Source: Taenia hydatigena (lineage: Eukaryota; Platyhelminthes; Cestoda; Cyclophyllidea; Taeniidae). Taken from it: a stretch of 64,000 nucleotides of DNA. The position numbers and the translations under genes were made by a program. The first letter of the stretch is position 1. Every line of letters begins with the position of its first letter. The stretch covers positions 15,660,519-15,724,518 of the forward strand of contig JADWOT020000006.1 of the NCBI GenBank assembly GCA_036345935.2, written 5' to 3'. This document shows positions 11,320 through 23,030 of the stretch, piece by piece. The notes below the pieces were generated by a model that was given only the letters and a program-made list of their open reading frames with translations, was not told where the DNA came from and did no database searches.

Positions 11320-11754
11320 TTGAAATGCCGTCCCGCTATCGATCAGTTTGTTCAAGAGAGGCTGGTGCGGTTGCAGTGTGGAGTGAAGGAGATGTCGTGT
11401 CGAGATATAAGGAAGCTTATTAAAAGAGTCGAGGAGGACAATGAGTCAACCCCGACAGAGCCGTCGTCAAAGCCCATCACCTTCGCCTGCGCAAAGCTAT
11501 GCCTCAAAGAGATGTTGGATATCTATGAGTACTTGGGCCCCAATCGCTATACCAATGATTCCAAAAAGGAGATTGAAACTCCGATTCAAGCAATACCGCC
11601 ATGTAAGTATGGCCTCTACGGCGATTTACACGCACCTTGTTCGACTCCAAACCAAACTTCACAACGGACACGGCAATCGTGTCAAAAACAGCAGCAACAA
11701 GATCCTGAATGCAAGGAACAACGTCAATCCATCCAGCAAAAGCCATTGAAATAA
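11320..11754 (+). CDS. Small uncharacterised open frame, probably with an intron
   Basis: The frame stays open from about 11320 to 11754, but the first ATG in it is at 11389, giving up to 121 residues; the first codon at 11320 is TTG. A strong splice donor (GTAAGT after CCGCCAT, at about 11603) suggests that coding ends there or continues in an exon I could not place. The region downstream in frame is low in complexity (Gln/Lys-rich) and could be intronic. The first part (MSCRDIRKLIKRVEED, then FACAKLCLKEMLDIYEYL) looks like real coding sequence with amphipathic helices but matches no family I know. A second short ATG frame, MPSRYRSV..., starts at 11324 and stops after about 32 codons. Confidence 0.35.
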   Translation: MKCRPAIDQFVQERLVRLQCGVKEMSCRDIRKLIKRVEEDNESTPTEPSSKPITFACAKLCLKEMLDIYEYLGPNRYTNDSKKEIETPIQAIPPCKYGLYGDLHAPCSTPNQTSQRTRQSCQKQQQQDPECKEQRQSIQQKPLK

Positions 11755-12463
11755 AAAAACCTTTTAATAATTGGACTTCAAAATCGAAGGTTCCTAGCCA
11801 TGTATCAGTTTGCCGAATTATTTGGAATTAATTAGTTTTATTTTTAAATATATTTTGGGGAATTTACATCCCAACTTTCTGCTGTAAAAAGATCTTCCTC
11901 GCCTAGACCCTAGTACCTGGATAATACCTCTCCTCCTTTGCCCTTCCTTCCCTCCTTTAGGTAAAATGCAACTTGAATGCAACTAAATGGTGCCATTAAA
12001 GGCCAATTGTAATTCACAAAATGTGATTCATCGAAACCCACATAATTCAATTTGTCCAACCGAAAATGACGTGAAGCGTTTATCCACTCGACCAACATGA
12101 CCATCCTTCCTCAAATAGGTCAGTGAGAGAATTGCAGCCGTTTGGCCAAGGTACTGTTTACAAAGTTAGTTTTAAAAAGTATTTCTGCTTTTAACGTTGG
12201 CATGCGAGTCAGATTTAACAAAAGTGTAAAACGATATCTTTGCCAAAGCGTCGAAATTCAAGAGGAACATCCAAAGGAAAATCAATTTATGGTATGCATT
12301 GTAAGGTGCTAGCTGAATCTGCTGAAGTTAAAATGACATTTTATTAAGATCTGACAAGTGAATAAGTGAATTGACAACTTCATCATGTTTGTGAAGGACG
12401 AAAGTGCAACTAATAACAACAGGCTCGTGTAAGCTACATCGTGTTTTATCAGATGTATTTGCA
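11755..12463. other. Non-coding intergenic stretch
   Basis: The sequence is AT-rich with no supported gene. Two minus-strand open frames of 64 and 99 codons (11910-12104, 12309-12608) lack recognisable features, and the second runs into a decayed LTR. Nothing else was seen. Confidence 0.3.
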
Positions 12464-13552
12464 GCGCGCCAAGACCTCCCTGAAGACGAAAGGAGTCATG
12501 ATATTGGGGCAAATCACGTGTCATTGACGTGCAGAAGGTGTTAGGACTACTGGCATGGTCCAGAGGCAAGGTAACCCAGAGCGGAGCACATAAGTGGTCC
12601 ATTACCAACGCCGAGAGTCAAATACGCAAATAAGAAACGTATCGCATAGCCTGTCTCCTGTTTTGAATGCCGTCCCCGGTGCTCGCCTTGATCAATCTCT
12701 CATGTCAGCTATCACAGTGTAATAGATGTTGTAAGGAAGCACCCATGAGCCAACCGTACCAATCATCGAAAATACATGCCATTGTGGCGATACTTGACCT
12801 CAGTGTCAGAGATCCCACTTGGCAATGCTGCTGAGTCTGGATGTTCGTCCTGTATAAGAAATAAATTTAAGGACGGAGACTGTGTCGGTCACCTTGTGTG
12901 CACATTACTAGCCATAAAAATGCTGGTCGACAAGCCGAGTCACATAAAAAAGGGCGGGGTATAACATCGCTCCTTGATGATACGGTCGCGCATTCATTCC
13001 TCTTTGCCACTTTATCCTCGCTTCGGTGCTGCCCATCCACGTCCATCCGGAAACTAGCAAGATACTTGAGAAGTAGTGGTATCGTTAATCCACATAATTG
13101 ATATCTTCATGCTGGAACGGTGGATAGCCCTATAACGAAACTTTTCTGATTGGTTAATGTCTGGTGTTGCTTCATTTGTTAATGGCTTTCCCGGAGAGCA
13201 CGGTAGTAAGGTAGTTGCTGAAGACAGATGGCATTATCACCCCTTATGTCAGGGGATGTCGCAGGTCCTCCCATCTGTAGAAATATGAACTTTTTCGCCC
13301 CACTGAGGCTTAGCATCCACTAGTCGAAATCAAGATGGGCGTTCGGTAAGACCAGATTCGCTTTTCACTGCCATCAATGTGGCACACCGAGGTTTCTCTG
13401 GAGACGAAATAGGACATAACACGCGAGCTGGGTATACGTATTCACCACAAAGAGGAGGTTGAGCCTACTGCCGTGGCTCGGCAAAAGCACAACGACAGAG
13501 CCCTAAGCGAAACTACCAAATCAGGGCGTTAAGCAAACAAGAAATTGCACAT
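12464..13552 (-). mobile_element. Heavily decayed TRIM copy, minus orientation
   Basis: Read on the minus strand, this region has the same order of blocks as the better preserved elements at 15.1, 19.2 and 36.2 kb. An LTR-like segment (about 13377-13552) is followed by internal blocks such as the CACATTGATGGCAG junction, the block equivalent to GTTAATAGCTTTC (13180-13200) and the GAAGCACCC block near 12738-12750, then a second LTR-like segment (about 12464-12650). Point changes and small indels are dense, so this is an old insertion. No protein is encoded. Boundaries are approximate. Confidence 0.6.
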
Positions 13553-14041
13553 CCAGCAGTTTTTTTTCCAATCAAGAGTGCCTCCAGGAAAAAAGAGCGA
13601 ATAAAGTCCCAATGAGCTGGTCCCTACGACTATCCTGGGGGTTAGCTAGGTTTCAAGACCGCGCAAAATGCAGTCACTCTACATAATGCTCATTCATCAT
13701 CAGATATTGACAAAACTATCATCATCCACTTACAATAAAAAAATGACAACCTGTAAAATTTATCCAAAAGCATGGCAGCATCTCCGGGGCTAAATCCGTC
13801 CATACCTCCAGTGATTTACAACGAGCATTGTACGACAATAAGGAACGTTTAACAGCAAAAGGCCAGCACAAAGAAGCTGCACCAACTGCCTCTAATGACC
13901 GACTAGACTGAAGAAAAAGTCAAGTATATCAAACAATACGATTACTTAAGCAATTTTAGCCCTGAATTCAATCAGGGAAGCTGAGGAAAGGAAGGACTTA
14001 TTTACACAAAAGTTCAATGAATTAAAGAAAATAGAAAAACG
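13553..14041. other. 3' flank of ADAT2
   Basis: No gene or repeat could be supported here. It is the 3' side of the minus-strand ADAT2 gene and probably contains its 3' untranslated region. Confidence 0.3.
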
Positions 14042-15122
<1,081 letters not shown>

Positions 15123-15974
15123 TGTAATGCTTCGTTTGTTTGGAATGCCGGTTTTGGTTTGGGTCAAAGGGGCGGTCATATTGCTCTGACTGCGTTGGCT
15201 GGCTTTCAGGCCATGCCAGCAGAGCGTTTCTCTCTGTCCGTTGGATATGTATATTCTACCTTCTTTTGCCTTCGAGGGAGCCTCGGGACGCTACATTGGT
15301 AGTAGCAGAAAGCAAACCCGACTCTATGGGGCTTTCGTCCCGATCTCTACCGCCTGTAGCACATTGCAGCTGTGCGAAAGAAGTGCATGTGCTACGTACG
15401 GGCTAAGAACGATGGCCGCCTCCGTTATCCACCCCATCTCCGTGTTCTACAAGAAAGCTATTAACAACTGAAGCAACACTAGCCATGAACCACCTGGAAA
15501 GTTTCGTTCCGAAGATTACCCCTAATATACTTGCCTCCCTACTGATGGTTGTCAGAACCACTTATTCTAAGCCTGGTACCCGAGCCAAACGAAACTCGAA
15601 GTTCAATGCACTGCCATGATGGATCACCGACATTGGTGTCAAGCATCGCCTCAATCGCGTCGAAAATCGGCGACTGGCATGGTTACCTCGTGGGTGCTTC
15701 TTGCAGCACTGACTAAGTTGTGATGGCTGACGCGGTAGGTGTGCCAAGGGTCGCGTCGGGGACGACGCCTGAAAGAGGAGAGGGACAATGTAGTATTTTG
15801 TTTGTTTGAACTACCGGTTTCGGTCAGGGTCACAGAGGTGGCCGTACTGCCCTAGCTGCGTAGGCTGACCTCCGGGCCTTGCCAGCAGCTTATTCTTCTC
15901 CGCTCGTTGATTATATATATTCTACCCTAGTATTCTGCCTTCTTTTGCCCTCAAGGGAGCCTTGGAACGCTACA
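15123..15974 (+). mobile_element. TRIM copy A (LTR-internal-LTR), plus orientation
   Basis: A 5' LTR (15123-15295, TG...CA, ends GGGACGCTACA) is followed by TTGGTAGTAGCAGAAAGC, a stretch like a primer-binding site. A 493-bp internal region comes next, then a polypurine tract (GAAAGAGGAGAGGGACAA, 15771-15788) and a 3' LTR (15789-15974). No reverse transcriptase, integrase or gag is present, so the element is non-autonomous, as in the TRIM class. The two LTRs differ from each other at many positions, whereas the internal part is indistinguishable by eye from copy B at 19.2-20.0 kb in the opposite orientation. Small open frames inside are not thought to be coding. Confidence 0.85.
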
Positions 15975-15976
15975 AT

Positions 15977-16142
15977 GCTCATAATATTTTGTCTGATTGC
16001 CGGTTCCGGTTATGGTGTCTTCGCTGGCCATATTGCTCCAGCCGGGTGGGCTGGTCTCCCGGCTATGGCAGCAGTCTCTTTCCTCTACTTGTTGAATATG
16101 CATATACTCTTTTGCCTCGAAGGAAGTTTTGGGACGTTACAA
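15977..16142 (+). mobile_element. Additional TRIM LTR joined to copy A
   Basis: Immediately after the 3' LTR of copy A comes a third LTR-like unit. It has the same blocks (GCCGGTTCCGG, GGCCATATTGCTCCAG, TTGAATATGCATATACTCTT, CGAAGGAAGTTTTGGGACGTTACA) but many differences. This could be a solo LTR that served as the target for copy A, or the remnant of a tandem array produced by LTR-LTR recombination. Confidence 0.7.
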
Positions 16143-17446
16143 CTCCTTATCTGTTTTTATCAGGTCTTCAAAAATTCGAAAATTGTTTTGACACATAAGA
16201 TCGTAATTAGTGGTAAGCAAGCAAAGGTATTCCTGCAACCGTGTGATTTCATTTGAAACCAGATTGGTAGAAGTCTGGTGACCGTGGAATCTCTCTGAGA
16301 GTTAACCTTGATTGTGGTAACGCTTATTACATCAACTTTTGATTCATACATGGGACGAAGGTCTTGAGCACATCGACTTTTGTAGGAAATAACCATGAGA
16401 TTGTGTAAATATCCTCCGCCACATCGTTAATTTTTATCTAAGTATGGTACTAGTTTGTAGTAGCACGCCAATAAGGTTTGTGCTAACGAAACGCTTGCTA
16501 TACCGCTCAGGAACGGAGTAGTATTATTGGTGACAAATAAGAGTAGAACTGCTCATCCTGTCTTGCTTAAAAGTTGTGGTTAGGCGGCGTACAACTCATC
16601 CGCTAAATTAGCATTCGCGGAAGGGCGCCACCAGAGGCTCCATTGCCGTCGAGCCCCCTCCCCCCCGATGTGGCTGCCCGTTCATGGCAAGCGGTTCTTT
16701 CAAGACTTGTCAGCATTGGAAAAACGTGACCTCATCCCGATACCACTCCCCATGCAACAAGGAAACCATGCCCTGATAGAGCTACTAGTTGCGGCTGCAT
16801 CCAAACCTACCAACTCCCAACACTATGAATCCCCTGACGATAAAAAAAAGTGCGTTTTCAAAGCTAATTCACCCACCAAAAAAAGAGTACTTGCAGGCAA
16901 TAAGAACACGTGACCCCTGACTTACCCATCAATATAATTACTGCATGTGAAAAGTGCGCTCACATCCGAGTTCTACCCAGAATTTGGTGACGTTATAATG
17001 CGTTCTAGTGGCACCACAAACAACCACTATCAAAGACGATAGTTCAGAACTCACTCTCTTAAGCGATTTTTTGGAGCTGCCCATGCGGTATTTTGCTTCA
17101 ACAGTAGGTGCAGCATTCCAGGCGGTTCAAAAAAACGAAACGCCACGAAGACCAACCCGTAGTTCATGCTACACACGTTCAATAAAAGCGTAATCATCAG
17201 TACGTGTTAATACAGAACAGCTGTTGCATTCTCAGCAGCAGGGAGATTGGATAAGATTAACATAAATTAAGTGTATCGCGTGAAGAGAGAAATTCAAGTT
17301 GAAATATGTATCTCCCAGAAAATGACAACTTTACAAGTGATGGAGCATGTAAATAAGACTGCAGTAACGCGATCGAACGTCCATCGAAGACTTTGATAAA
17401 ACGAGGGTTCTTGAGGTTGATAGATGCCACTAATTCTGGAAGAATA
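16143..17446. other. Intergenic region downstream of the RING gene
   Basis: This lies 3' of the minus-strand RING gene. Two plus-strand open frames with real ATGs (16668-16913, 81 codons; 17008-17193, 61 codons) and a minus-strand one (16160-16396) show no recognisable domain or splice context. I do not call them genes. No repeat other than the adjoining LTR was seen. Confidence 0.3.
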
Positions 17447-18794
17447 TTACGAGCTATCCCGACCCTGCATGTCTTTTCGACAGATGGGACAGGAGCCTTT
17501 CTAAGGAGAAAAAAAAACAAATCTAGAGCAGTAAAATCAAAAGCAATTTCATGAAAATTAATAATTTATCTAGACAATTAATTTTAATGTGAAATCGCGT
17601 ATGACTTCCTCTAATATAATCAATAATGATAACAATGATGCCACTTCGCCCAATTTATTGTCGATTGCTATAAACGGAGAGGCGTCCCGATAGAGGAAGA
17701 CTTAAGAAAAGATCAAAACAAGAACAAAGGCCAACTTGGTAAAGGTGTTCAAAAAAATGTGCCTGGACAGTAAATTGAAAAAAAATATTTTGAAAAACAT
17801 TGAAATATCCATTTTTGCTGCTGGAACAACTGTACCGAAACACGACTAAACAAATTAACTGAGATCATGAACGAGAGAATAACTTGCTTGAATTCCCTTA
17901 TGCGAAATACAGTTCAAGAAGACAAAATAAGCAGAAACGGGGGTAAAAAAGCCTGGTTCTGAGGCATCAAATACTAGAATTCTTAAGTTCCGTCGCGTTT
18001 GACTAGATTCCCGAAGAAATTCAGCAATTTAAAAGCAAACAATTAATTTCAAAAAAATGAATCACCGGAAGTATTATATGCATAAAAACAAAAAAGTGTA
18101 TTTTGAGGGAGCAAAAAGCTTGGGATACATATTACCTGACTCAGCCATGTTGATAAACAGGGTTGATGAAACCCATGCAAACAGGGTAGCATCAGTATTT
18201 CATCATCAACCAAAAACTTTTCCAGACATATCGAGCAAACATCGTATGTTTTGAGATCCCCTTGTGTCAAAGTTTTTCTGGGAAGCGAAGCAATATCTGA
18301 TGGCGTGGCAGGCGGAGGCCCACCTATATTGAACGCTTAAAAGAGGGACGACAATATTTCAAAATAGACTTACGATTCAAATCTGCATTCAGCAACATTT
18401 GCATAAATAACTCTATTCCACCCATCATCATATCTGGCCTTCGTTGTGCCCGTGACCTCGTATTTGCCGAGACCGGCTCGTCTTGAACAGAGTTCAGGTT
18501 GGGGTTGTCACTTGTAAATCCAACAGTAATATTACCCAAGGCAGACTGTATGGCTGCCAGAAAGTTGGAAATTGGGGGCATATCTGGGTTCCCACCAAAG
18601 CTGGAACTAAGATTACACACTAATTAAGAAGCTCACTCAGTCATTACTGAATCCATGTCATTAGGATCAATTTCCTCAACAAAACCCTGATTACAAAAAT
18701 TGCACCTTAGAGTAGAATCTTGTAGTGTCGGAGACGTAGATCTTTGACACACATGACAATAATAACGCCCGCTCCTGACGTTTGCTGATGCCAT
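17447..18794 (-). CDS. RNF115/RNF126-type RING-H2 E3 ubiquitin ligase, 4 exons, 210 aa
   Basis: Exons 18794-18637, 18606-18374, 18323-18136 and 17500-17447 with GT-AG introns of 30, 50 and 635 nt join in phase (633 nt). Near the N-terminus YYCHVCQ...LRCNFCNQGFVEE is the four-cysteine zinc ribbon typical of RNF115/RNF126 (BCA2 family), which binds ubiquitin or cargo. The middle is linker-like and ends with GPPPATPSD, matching the conserved GPPPA just before the RING of this family. The RING-H2 is complete only after splicing: CSIC, then PCLHGFHQPC, then CPIC (C3H2C3). The protein ends in GRDSS and is shorter than the roughly 305-residue human proteins. The start ATG directly follows ACCTATCTTCAG, a good splice acceptor. 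Inverted TRIM copies A and B flank the gene. Confidence 0.9.
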
Positions 18795-19209
18795 CTGAAG
18801 ATAGGTGATCACGGCGCGAGATAAATTCCAGCAATCTACCACCCGAGTTAAAGCAAACACCAATAGGAATTACGGATCAAAATAACCAATGAAATATGTG
18901 ATATCAATAATATGCATGAGAGAGCATGAAAAAAAATTTCGCTTAAAATGCTGAAATTATTATGTTGCCTAACAAAATATTACAAGTGAATATTTAGTCA
19001 TTAAAACGAAGAAAAGGGCAGACAGGCAATATATGTATTAGTTTAAGTTTTCTGAGTAAGACAGGAAATTCTTAAAATTGTGAAGCTATTTTAGAAAAGC
19101 AAAAACTCCCTGTACATTGAAAGTTTACCATTGGCATTTTGCTGACCTAAATGCAATATAGCAAGGTGTGGGAGTAAAGGATATGCGGTTCTTATTGTGC
19201 AACCCATAC
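18795..19209. other. Upstream region of the RING gene
   Basis: AT-rich sequence between the RING gene start and TRIM copy B; the promoter of the RING gene should be here. No gene or repeat was recognised. Confidence 0.35.
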
Positions 19210-19975
19210 TGTAGCGTCCCGAGCCTCCCTCGAAGGCAAAAGAAGGCAGAATACTAGGGTAGAATATATATAATCAACGAGCGGAGAAGAATAAGCTGCT
19301 GGCAAGGCCCGGAGGTCAGCCTACGCAGCTAGGGCAGTACGGCCACCTCTGTGACCCTGACCGAAACCGGTAGTTCAAACAAACAAAATACTACATTGTC
19401 CCTCTCCTCTTTCAGGCGTCGTCCCCGACGCGACCCTTGGCACACCTACCGCGTCAGCCATCACAACTTAGTCAGTGCTGCAAGAAGCACCCACGAGGTA
19501 ACCATGCCAGTCGCCGATTTTCGACGCGATTGAGGCGATGCTTGACACCAATGTCGGTGATCCATCATGGCAGTGCATTGAACTTCGAGTTTCGTTTGGC
19601 TCGGGTACCAGGCTTAGAATAAGTGGTTCTGACAACCATCAGTAGGGAGGCAAGTATATTAGGGGTAATCTTCGGAACGAAACTTTCCAGGTGGTTCATG
19701 GCTAGTGTTGCTTCAGTTGTTAATAGCTTTCTTGTAGAACACGGAGATGGGGTGGATAACGGAGGCGGCCATCGTTCTTAGCCCGTACGTAGCACATGCA
19801 CTTCTTTCGCACAGCTGCAATGTGCTACAGGCGGTAGAGATCGGGACGAAAGCCCCATAGAGTCGGGTTTGCTTTCTGCTACTACCAATGTAGCGTCCCG
19901 AGGCTCCCTCGAAGGCAAAGAAAAGCAGAACGTCAGTTGACCGAAACTGGTATTTCAAACGAATAAACTACTACA
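19210..19975 (-). mobile_element. TRIM copy B, minus orientation, inverted twin of copy A
   Basis: On the minus strand the element reads as follows: truncated 5' LTR (19975-19889, lacking about 95 bp of the LTR centre), primer-site-like junction, internal region (19888-19395), purine tract, and full 3' LTR (19394-19210). From about 19236 to 19920 it is, by eye, identical to the reverse complement of about 15265-15949 in copy A. Outside this tract the two copies diverge abruptly inside the LTRs. No protein is encoded; the mirrored 60- and 61-codon open frames are by-products of the identical sequence. Confidence 0.85.
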
Positions 19976-20439
19976 CACACCTTTTTGAATGTTTCATAGT
20001 TATTAGCGCGTAAAGAAAAAAGGCTCGTGACGAAGGAATGATTGCAGGGGGCTCCTCATCTTCCTTCTGGTTGCAGTTGTTATTAGAAGTCGGAACACGT
20101 TTTTGACATATTTATTATGGGAGGTAAATAGTACAGCGAGGCCTAATACGAGAATTTAGGACGCGGATGGATCACGCTCTTGTGAGTCGCCGCGCCGCCC
20201 CGCCACCAAGTTTAAATTGTTTTCCCGCCTCTGGCCTACAAACCACATTTAAAATAATATAAGTGTTACAGTGATCACCACTTTTTAGGTGAAATACACT
20301 TAAATCAATCGTACTCGTGGACGGCTTGTTGCCTTCAAAATTACCAATAAACGTGAAATTATAAAGCCTGCCCTAAAGCATCTACAGTCAAAATTATAGG
20401 ATGGACGGCAACTGCAGCGGTCCAAGACTTCTTTAATAG

Positions 20440-21404
20440 CAATATAAGGTATAATGCTTATAGAGAATACATATACAGCAAGCATAGGGGACAAAGCTGC
20501 TGACATGGCCCGTAGGCCGAGCTGGAAATGTTTTGTTGCTGAGATTTCCTGACTGCACTTGCTTAAGTCGATTGGTGTTCTAATGTTTTTCTACAGACAT
20601 GCTGATGCTCGTTGTGCCTTTGTGCTCTGAACCGATACCAGCAGTCAGAGCGAACGAAGTATTACTTAACCCCTCTCTTCTTTTGGGCATCGTCATCGAC
20701 GCTCTCCTTGACAAACCTATGGAGTCAGCCGTCGCAACGTAATCAGTGCTGGAAGAAGCATCCACAGGCTAACCGTGCCAGTCATCAAAACTTGAGCGCA
20801 ACTGAAGAGATTCTTGACCACCACGTCTTTGATTCCTCATGGCAGTTTGAATAAACCTAGATCTATTTTCGGTTTGGGAGATAAATTTAGAGTGGGAGGT
20901 TCTACCGAGTAGCATTATGTCTGTAGAAAAACATTAGAACACTAATCGACTTAAGCAAGTGCAGTCAGGAAATCTCAGCAACAAAACATTTCCAACTCGT
21001 TCACAGTTAGTTTTGCTTCGGTTGTCAATAGCTTTCTTGCAGAAAGGTGGATGGGGTAGATGTAGAAGGTAGTCGTCATTGTCAGCTTTTGTGTCATGGA
21101 TGTCAGAGATTCGCCCATCCATAGCACACGCACTGCATTACACTACTAGTTTGTACAAGCGGTATAGATCGGGATAGAAGTACTATTAAAGTCGAATCCA
21201 CTTTTCGCTGCCAACAATGTAGTGTCCCGAGATTTCTTTGTGAGCAAGGGAAGGCATACTCCTAAGACAGAATATATAAATTCAACGGACATAGGCAATG
21301 AGGCTTCTAGCATAGCTCGAAGACCAACACGTGTGGGTAGGGCGTTGTGTACACCTAGGCGACCGAAAGCGAAGCCGGCAGTCAGAACATGCAAAGTATT
21401 GCAG
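20440..21404 (-). mobile_element. Degenerate TRIM copy, minus orientation, with an internal inverted repeat
   Basis: The right LTR (about 21219-21404, minus orientation) begins TGTAGTGTCCCGAGATTTCTT. The internal part retains the GGTATAGATCGGGATAGAAG, TTGTCAATAGCTTTC, GGAAGAAGCATCCAC and GTCAGCCGTCGCAACGTAATC blocks. An eroded left LTR lies at about 20440-20660. Divergence from copies A and B is high. An 82-bp sequence occurs twice in opposite orientation, once in the left LTR and once in the internal region (see the repeat entry). Confidence 0.7.
20519..20999. repeat. Inverted repeat, about 82-bp arms with a 316-bp loop
   Basis: Positions 20519-20600 and 20917-20999 are reverse complements of each other with about two mismatches (for example the GATTTCCTGACTGCACTTGC block on one side and GCAAGTGCAGTCAGGAAATC on the other). 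Both arms lie in an old TRIM copy whose remaining sequence is much more diverged, so the duplication is younger than the element. The arms lack the terminal features of a known transposon. Confidence 0.8.
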
Positions 21405-21473
21405 CAGACAATTTAAATCATTACCTTGTTTGTCTTTTGTTCTTTATGTAATTATCACCCAAATGCTTTTCGC

Positions 21474-21659
21474 TGCTACTTTGTTTGTTTGAACCACCGG
21501 TTTCGGTTAGGGTCACGGAGGTGGCCGTACTGCCCTAGCTGTGTAGGCTGACCTCTGGGCCTTGCCAGCAGCTTATTCTTCTACGCTCGTTGATTATATA
21601 TATATTCTACCCTAGTATTCTGCCTTCTTTTGCCTTCGAGGAAGCCTCGGGACACTACA
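21474..21659 (+). mobile_element. Solo TRIM LTR, same subtype as copies A and B
   Basis: A complete LTR runs to GGGACACTACA and shares the diagnostic GTAGGCTGACCTC and CTTGCCAGCAGCTTATTCTTCT blocks with the 3' LTRs of copies A and B. No internal region or second LTR of the same age adjoins it, so it is a solo LTR. Confidence 0.8.
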
Positions 21660-21671
21660 AAGGGTTTTAAT

Positions 21672-21855
21672 TGTATTAATTTGTTTGTTTGGACTACCGG
21701 CTTTGTTCAGGGTTACAGAGGTGGCTATATGCCTAGCTGCGTATGCTGGCCTCCGAGCCATTCCAGCAGATTATTTTCCTCTGCCTGTTGAATATATATA
21801 TATGCTACCATAGTATTCTGCCTTCTTTCGCCTTTGGCGAGGCATGAAAATACAG
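21672..21855 (+). mobile_element. Second, more diverged solo TRIM LTR
   Basis: It begins about 12 bp after the preceding LTR and repeats the same block order (GGACTACCGGCTTTG, AGGGTTACAGAGGTGGC, GCCATTCCAGCAGATTATTTTC, GTTGAATATATATATATGC) with a degraded end. It forms a tandem pair with the solo LTR before it. Confidence 0.7.
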
Positions 21856-23030
21856 CATTATTAAATTAAAGAAGCATATCTGTGGCTGTGGCCATGTTTT
21901 ACTAAATTTAGACCTAATCATATCCAACAGATCGGAAGCGTGAAGATTTCCTATTCGCCATCGGTTATATCGTCTATGCTAAAAGGATCGCTATCGCCAG
22001 CACAACCTTAAGAACAGCTGACATCTTTAATTTACAGTAAGCATTTTGTAAACCCCAACCAAAACCTTGAGTTTGACTAGTGAATCAATTATAGTTCTCA
22101 CTATTGCCCACGTATCTTATCTTTATGCTAACACGCTGCAAGCATAATTTTAAACAAATAAAACAATTACAATAACAGTCATAAAAAGTGAATTAAAAAA
22201 CTGTTTTTTGTTTTAATTTTTCAACTACTAAAATTAGGATGTGCGTCCGAAATTGAATTGCTTGGTGGTTGTTACGGTCCGTGTTTCTGGACCGTTTGGG
22301 CACCGCGAATTGGTGTCTGGTATAAACTAACTATGACCTACCTTTTCTACACTGCTGCCTAACTGCCTCTTATGGGATGTAATAATGTGCTTTTTTAGGC
22401 GATTTTATCTGACACAATTGAATTTTTTCGGCTCTAAATATTTGTCACTGTGCGCATGATTAACTCACACTTCTAAGTTTTTTTGTTTTTGAGCCTTGTC
22501 AATTTTTGGGCTTTTGAAATTACGATATTTGACTAGGTTTGTTTAATGCTGTATCTTTACTATTATCTCTTAGCTTCACCTGTTCTTGTGCTAAAATTTT
22601 TCCTCACTTCCCCCCTGTTGGCCATTACTTATAACCTGAGTTGCTGCGATTTCATTTAGCACTGTTTTTAAAGCGCATTGTTCTGGAAAATTTGGAGAAA
22701 CTCTGTAAATGTTTCTTGCTATATGAACTCTATTAATTACCTACCTTCGCACAGCAAAATTTTTTGCATAGAGGAGTTTCGAATGTTTTCATTTTGCTAA
22801 TTAATGCTTTTGAATAGTTTCGCTTTTTTATCCGCTATTTTTTTTCTTGGAGCGAATCAACTCTCCCATGAATTTACATATAATTATTAGGAAGTCAATA
22901 TTTTAACTGTGACTAATTGGGACAATGTTTCTGTTTTATCAAATACACGTGTATAATGTGTTTTGATATTATAGCGAAGTTTTTATTTGCACTGCATTAA
23001 ATACAAGTGAATCTTGGTTTTATACTCCAG
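21856..23030. other. AT-rich region before the LMO7-like exons
   Basis: No gene or repeat was recognised. It is long and T-rich on the plus strand and may be promoter, 5' untranslated region or intron of the LMO7-like gene; unseen short exons are possible. Confidence 0.3.

Noticed and set aside
15562..15833. Open frames of 60 and 61 codons identical to ones at 19351-19622
   Set aside because: Exact conservation looks like protein selection, but the whole TRIM tract is identical at DNA level, including non-coding parts, and the frames are broken in copies C and the older copies.
16668..16913. ATG-started open frame of 81 codons
   Set aside because: No domain, no splice context, no known neighbour relationship; length is compatible with chance.
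18049..18270. RING-like frame running past WLSQ into VICIPSFLLPQ
   Set aside because: The run-on after the donor is intron; the true last zinc ligands (CPIC) come from the exon at 17447-17500.
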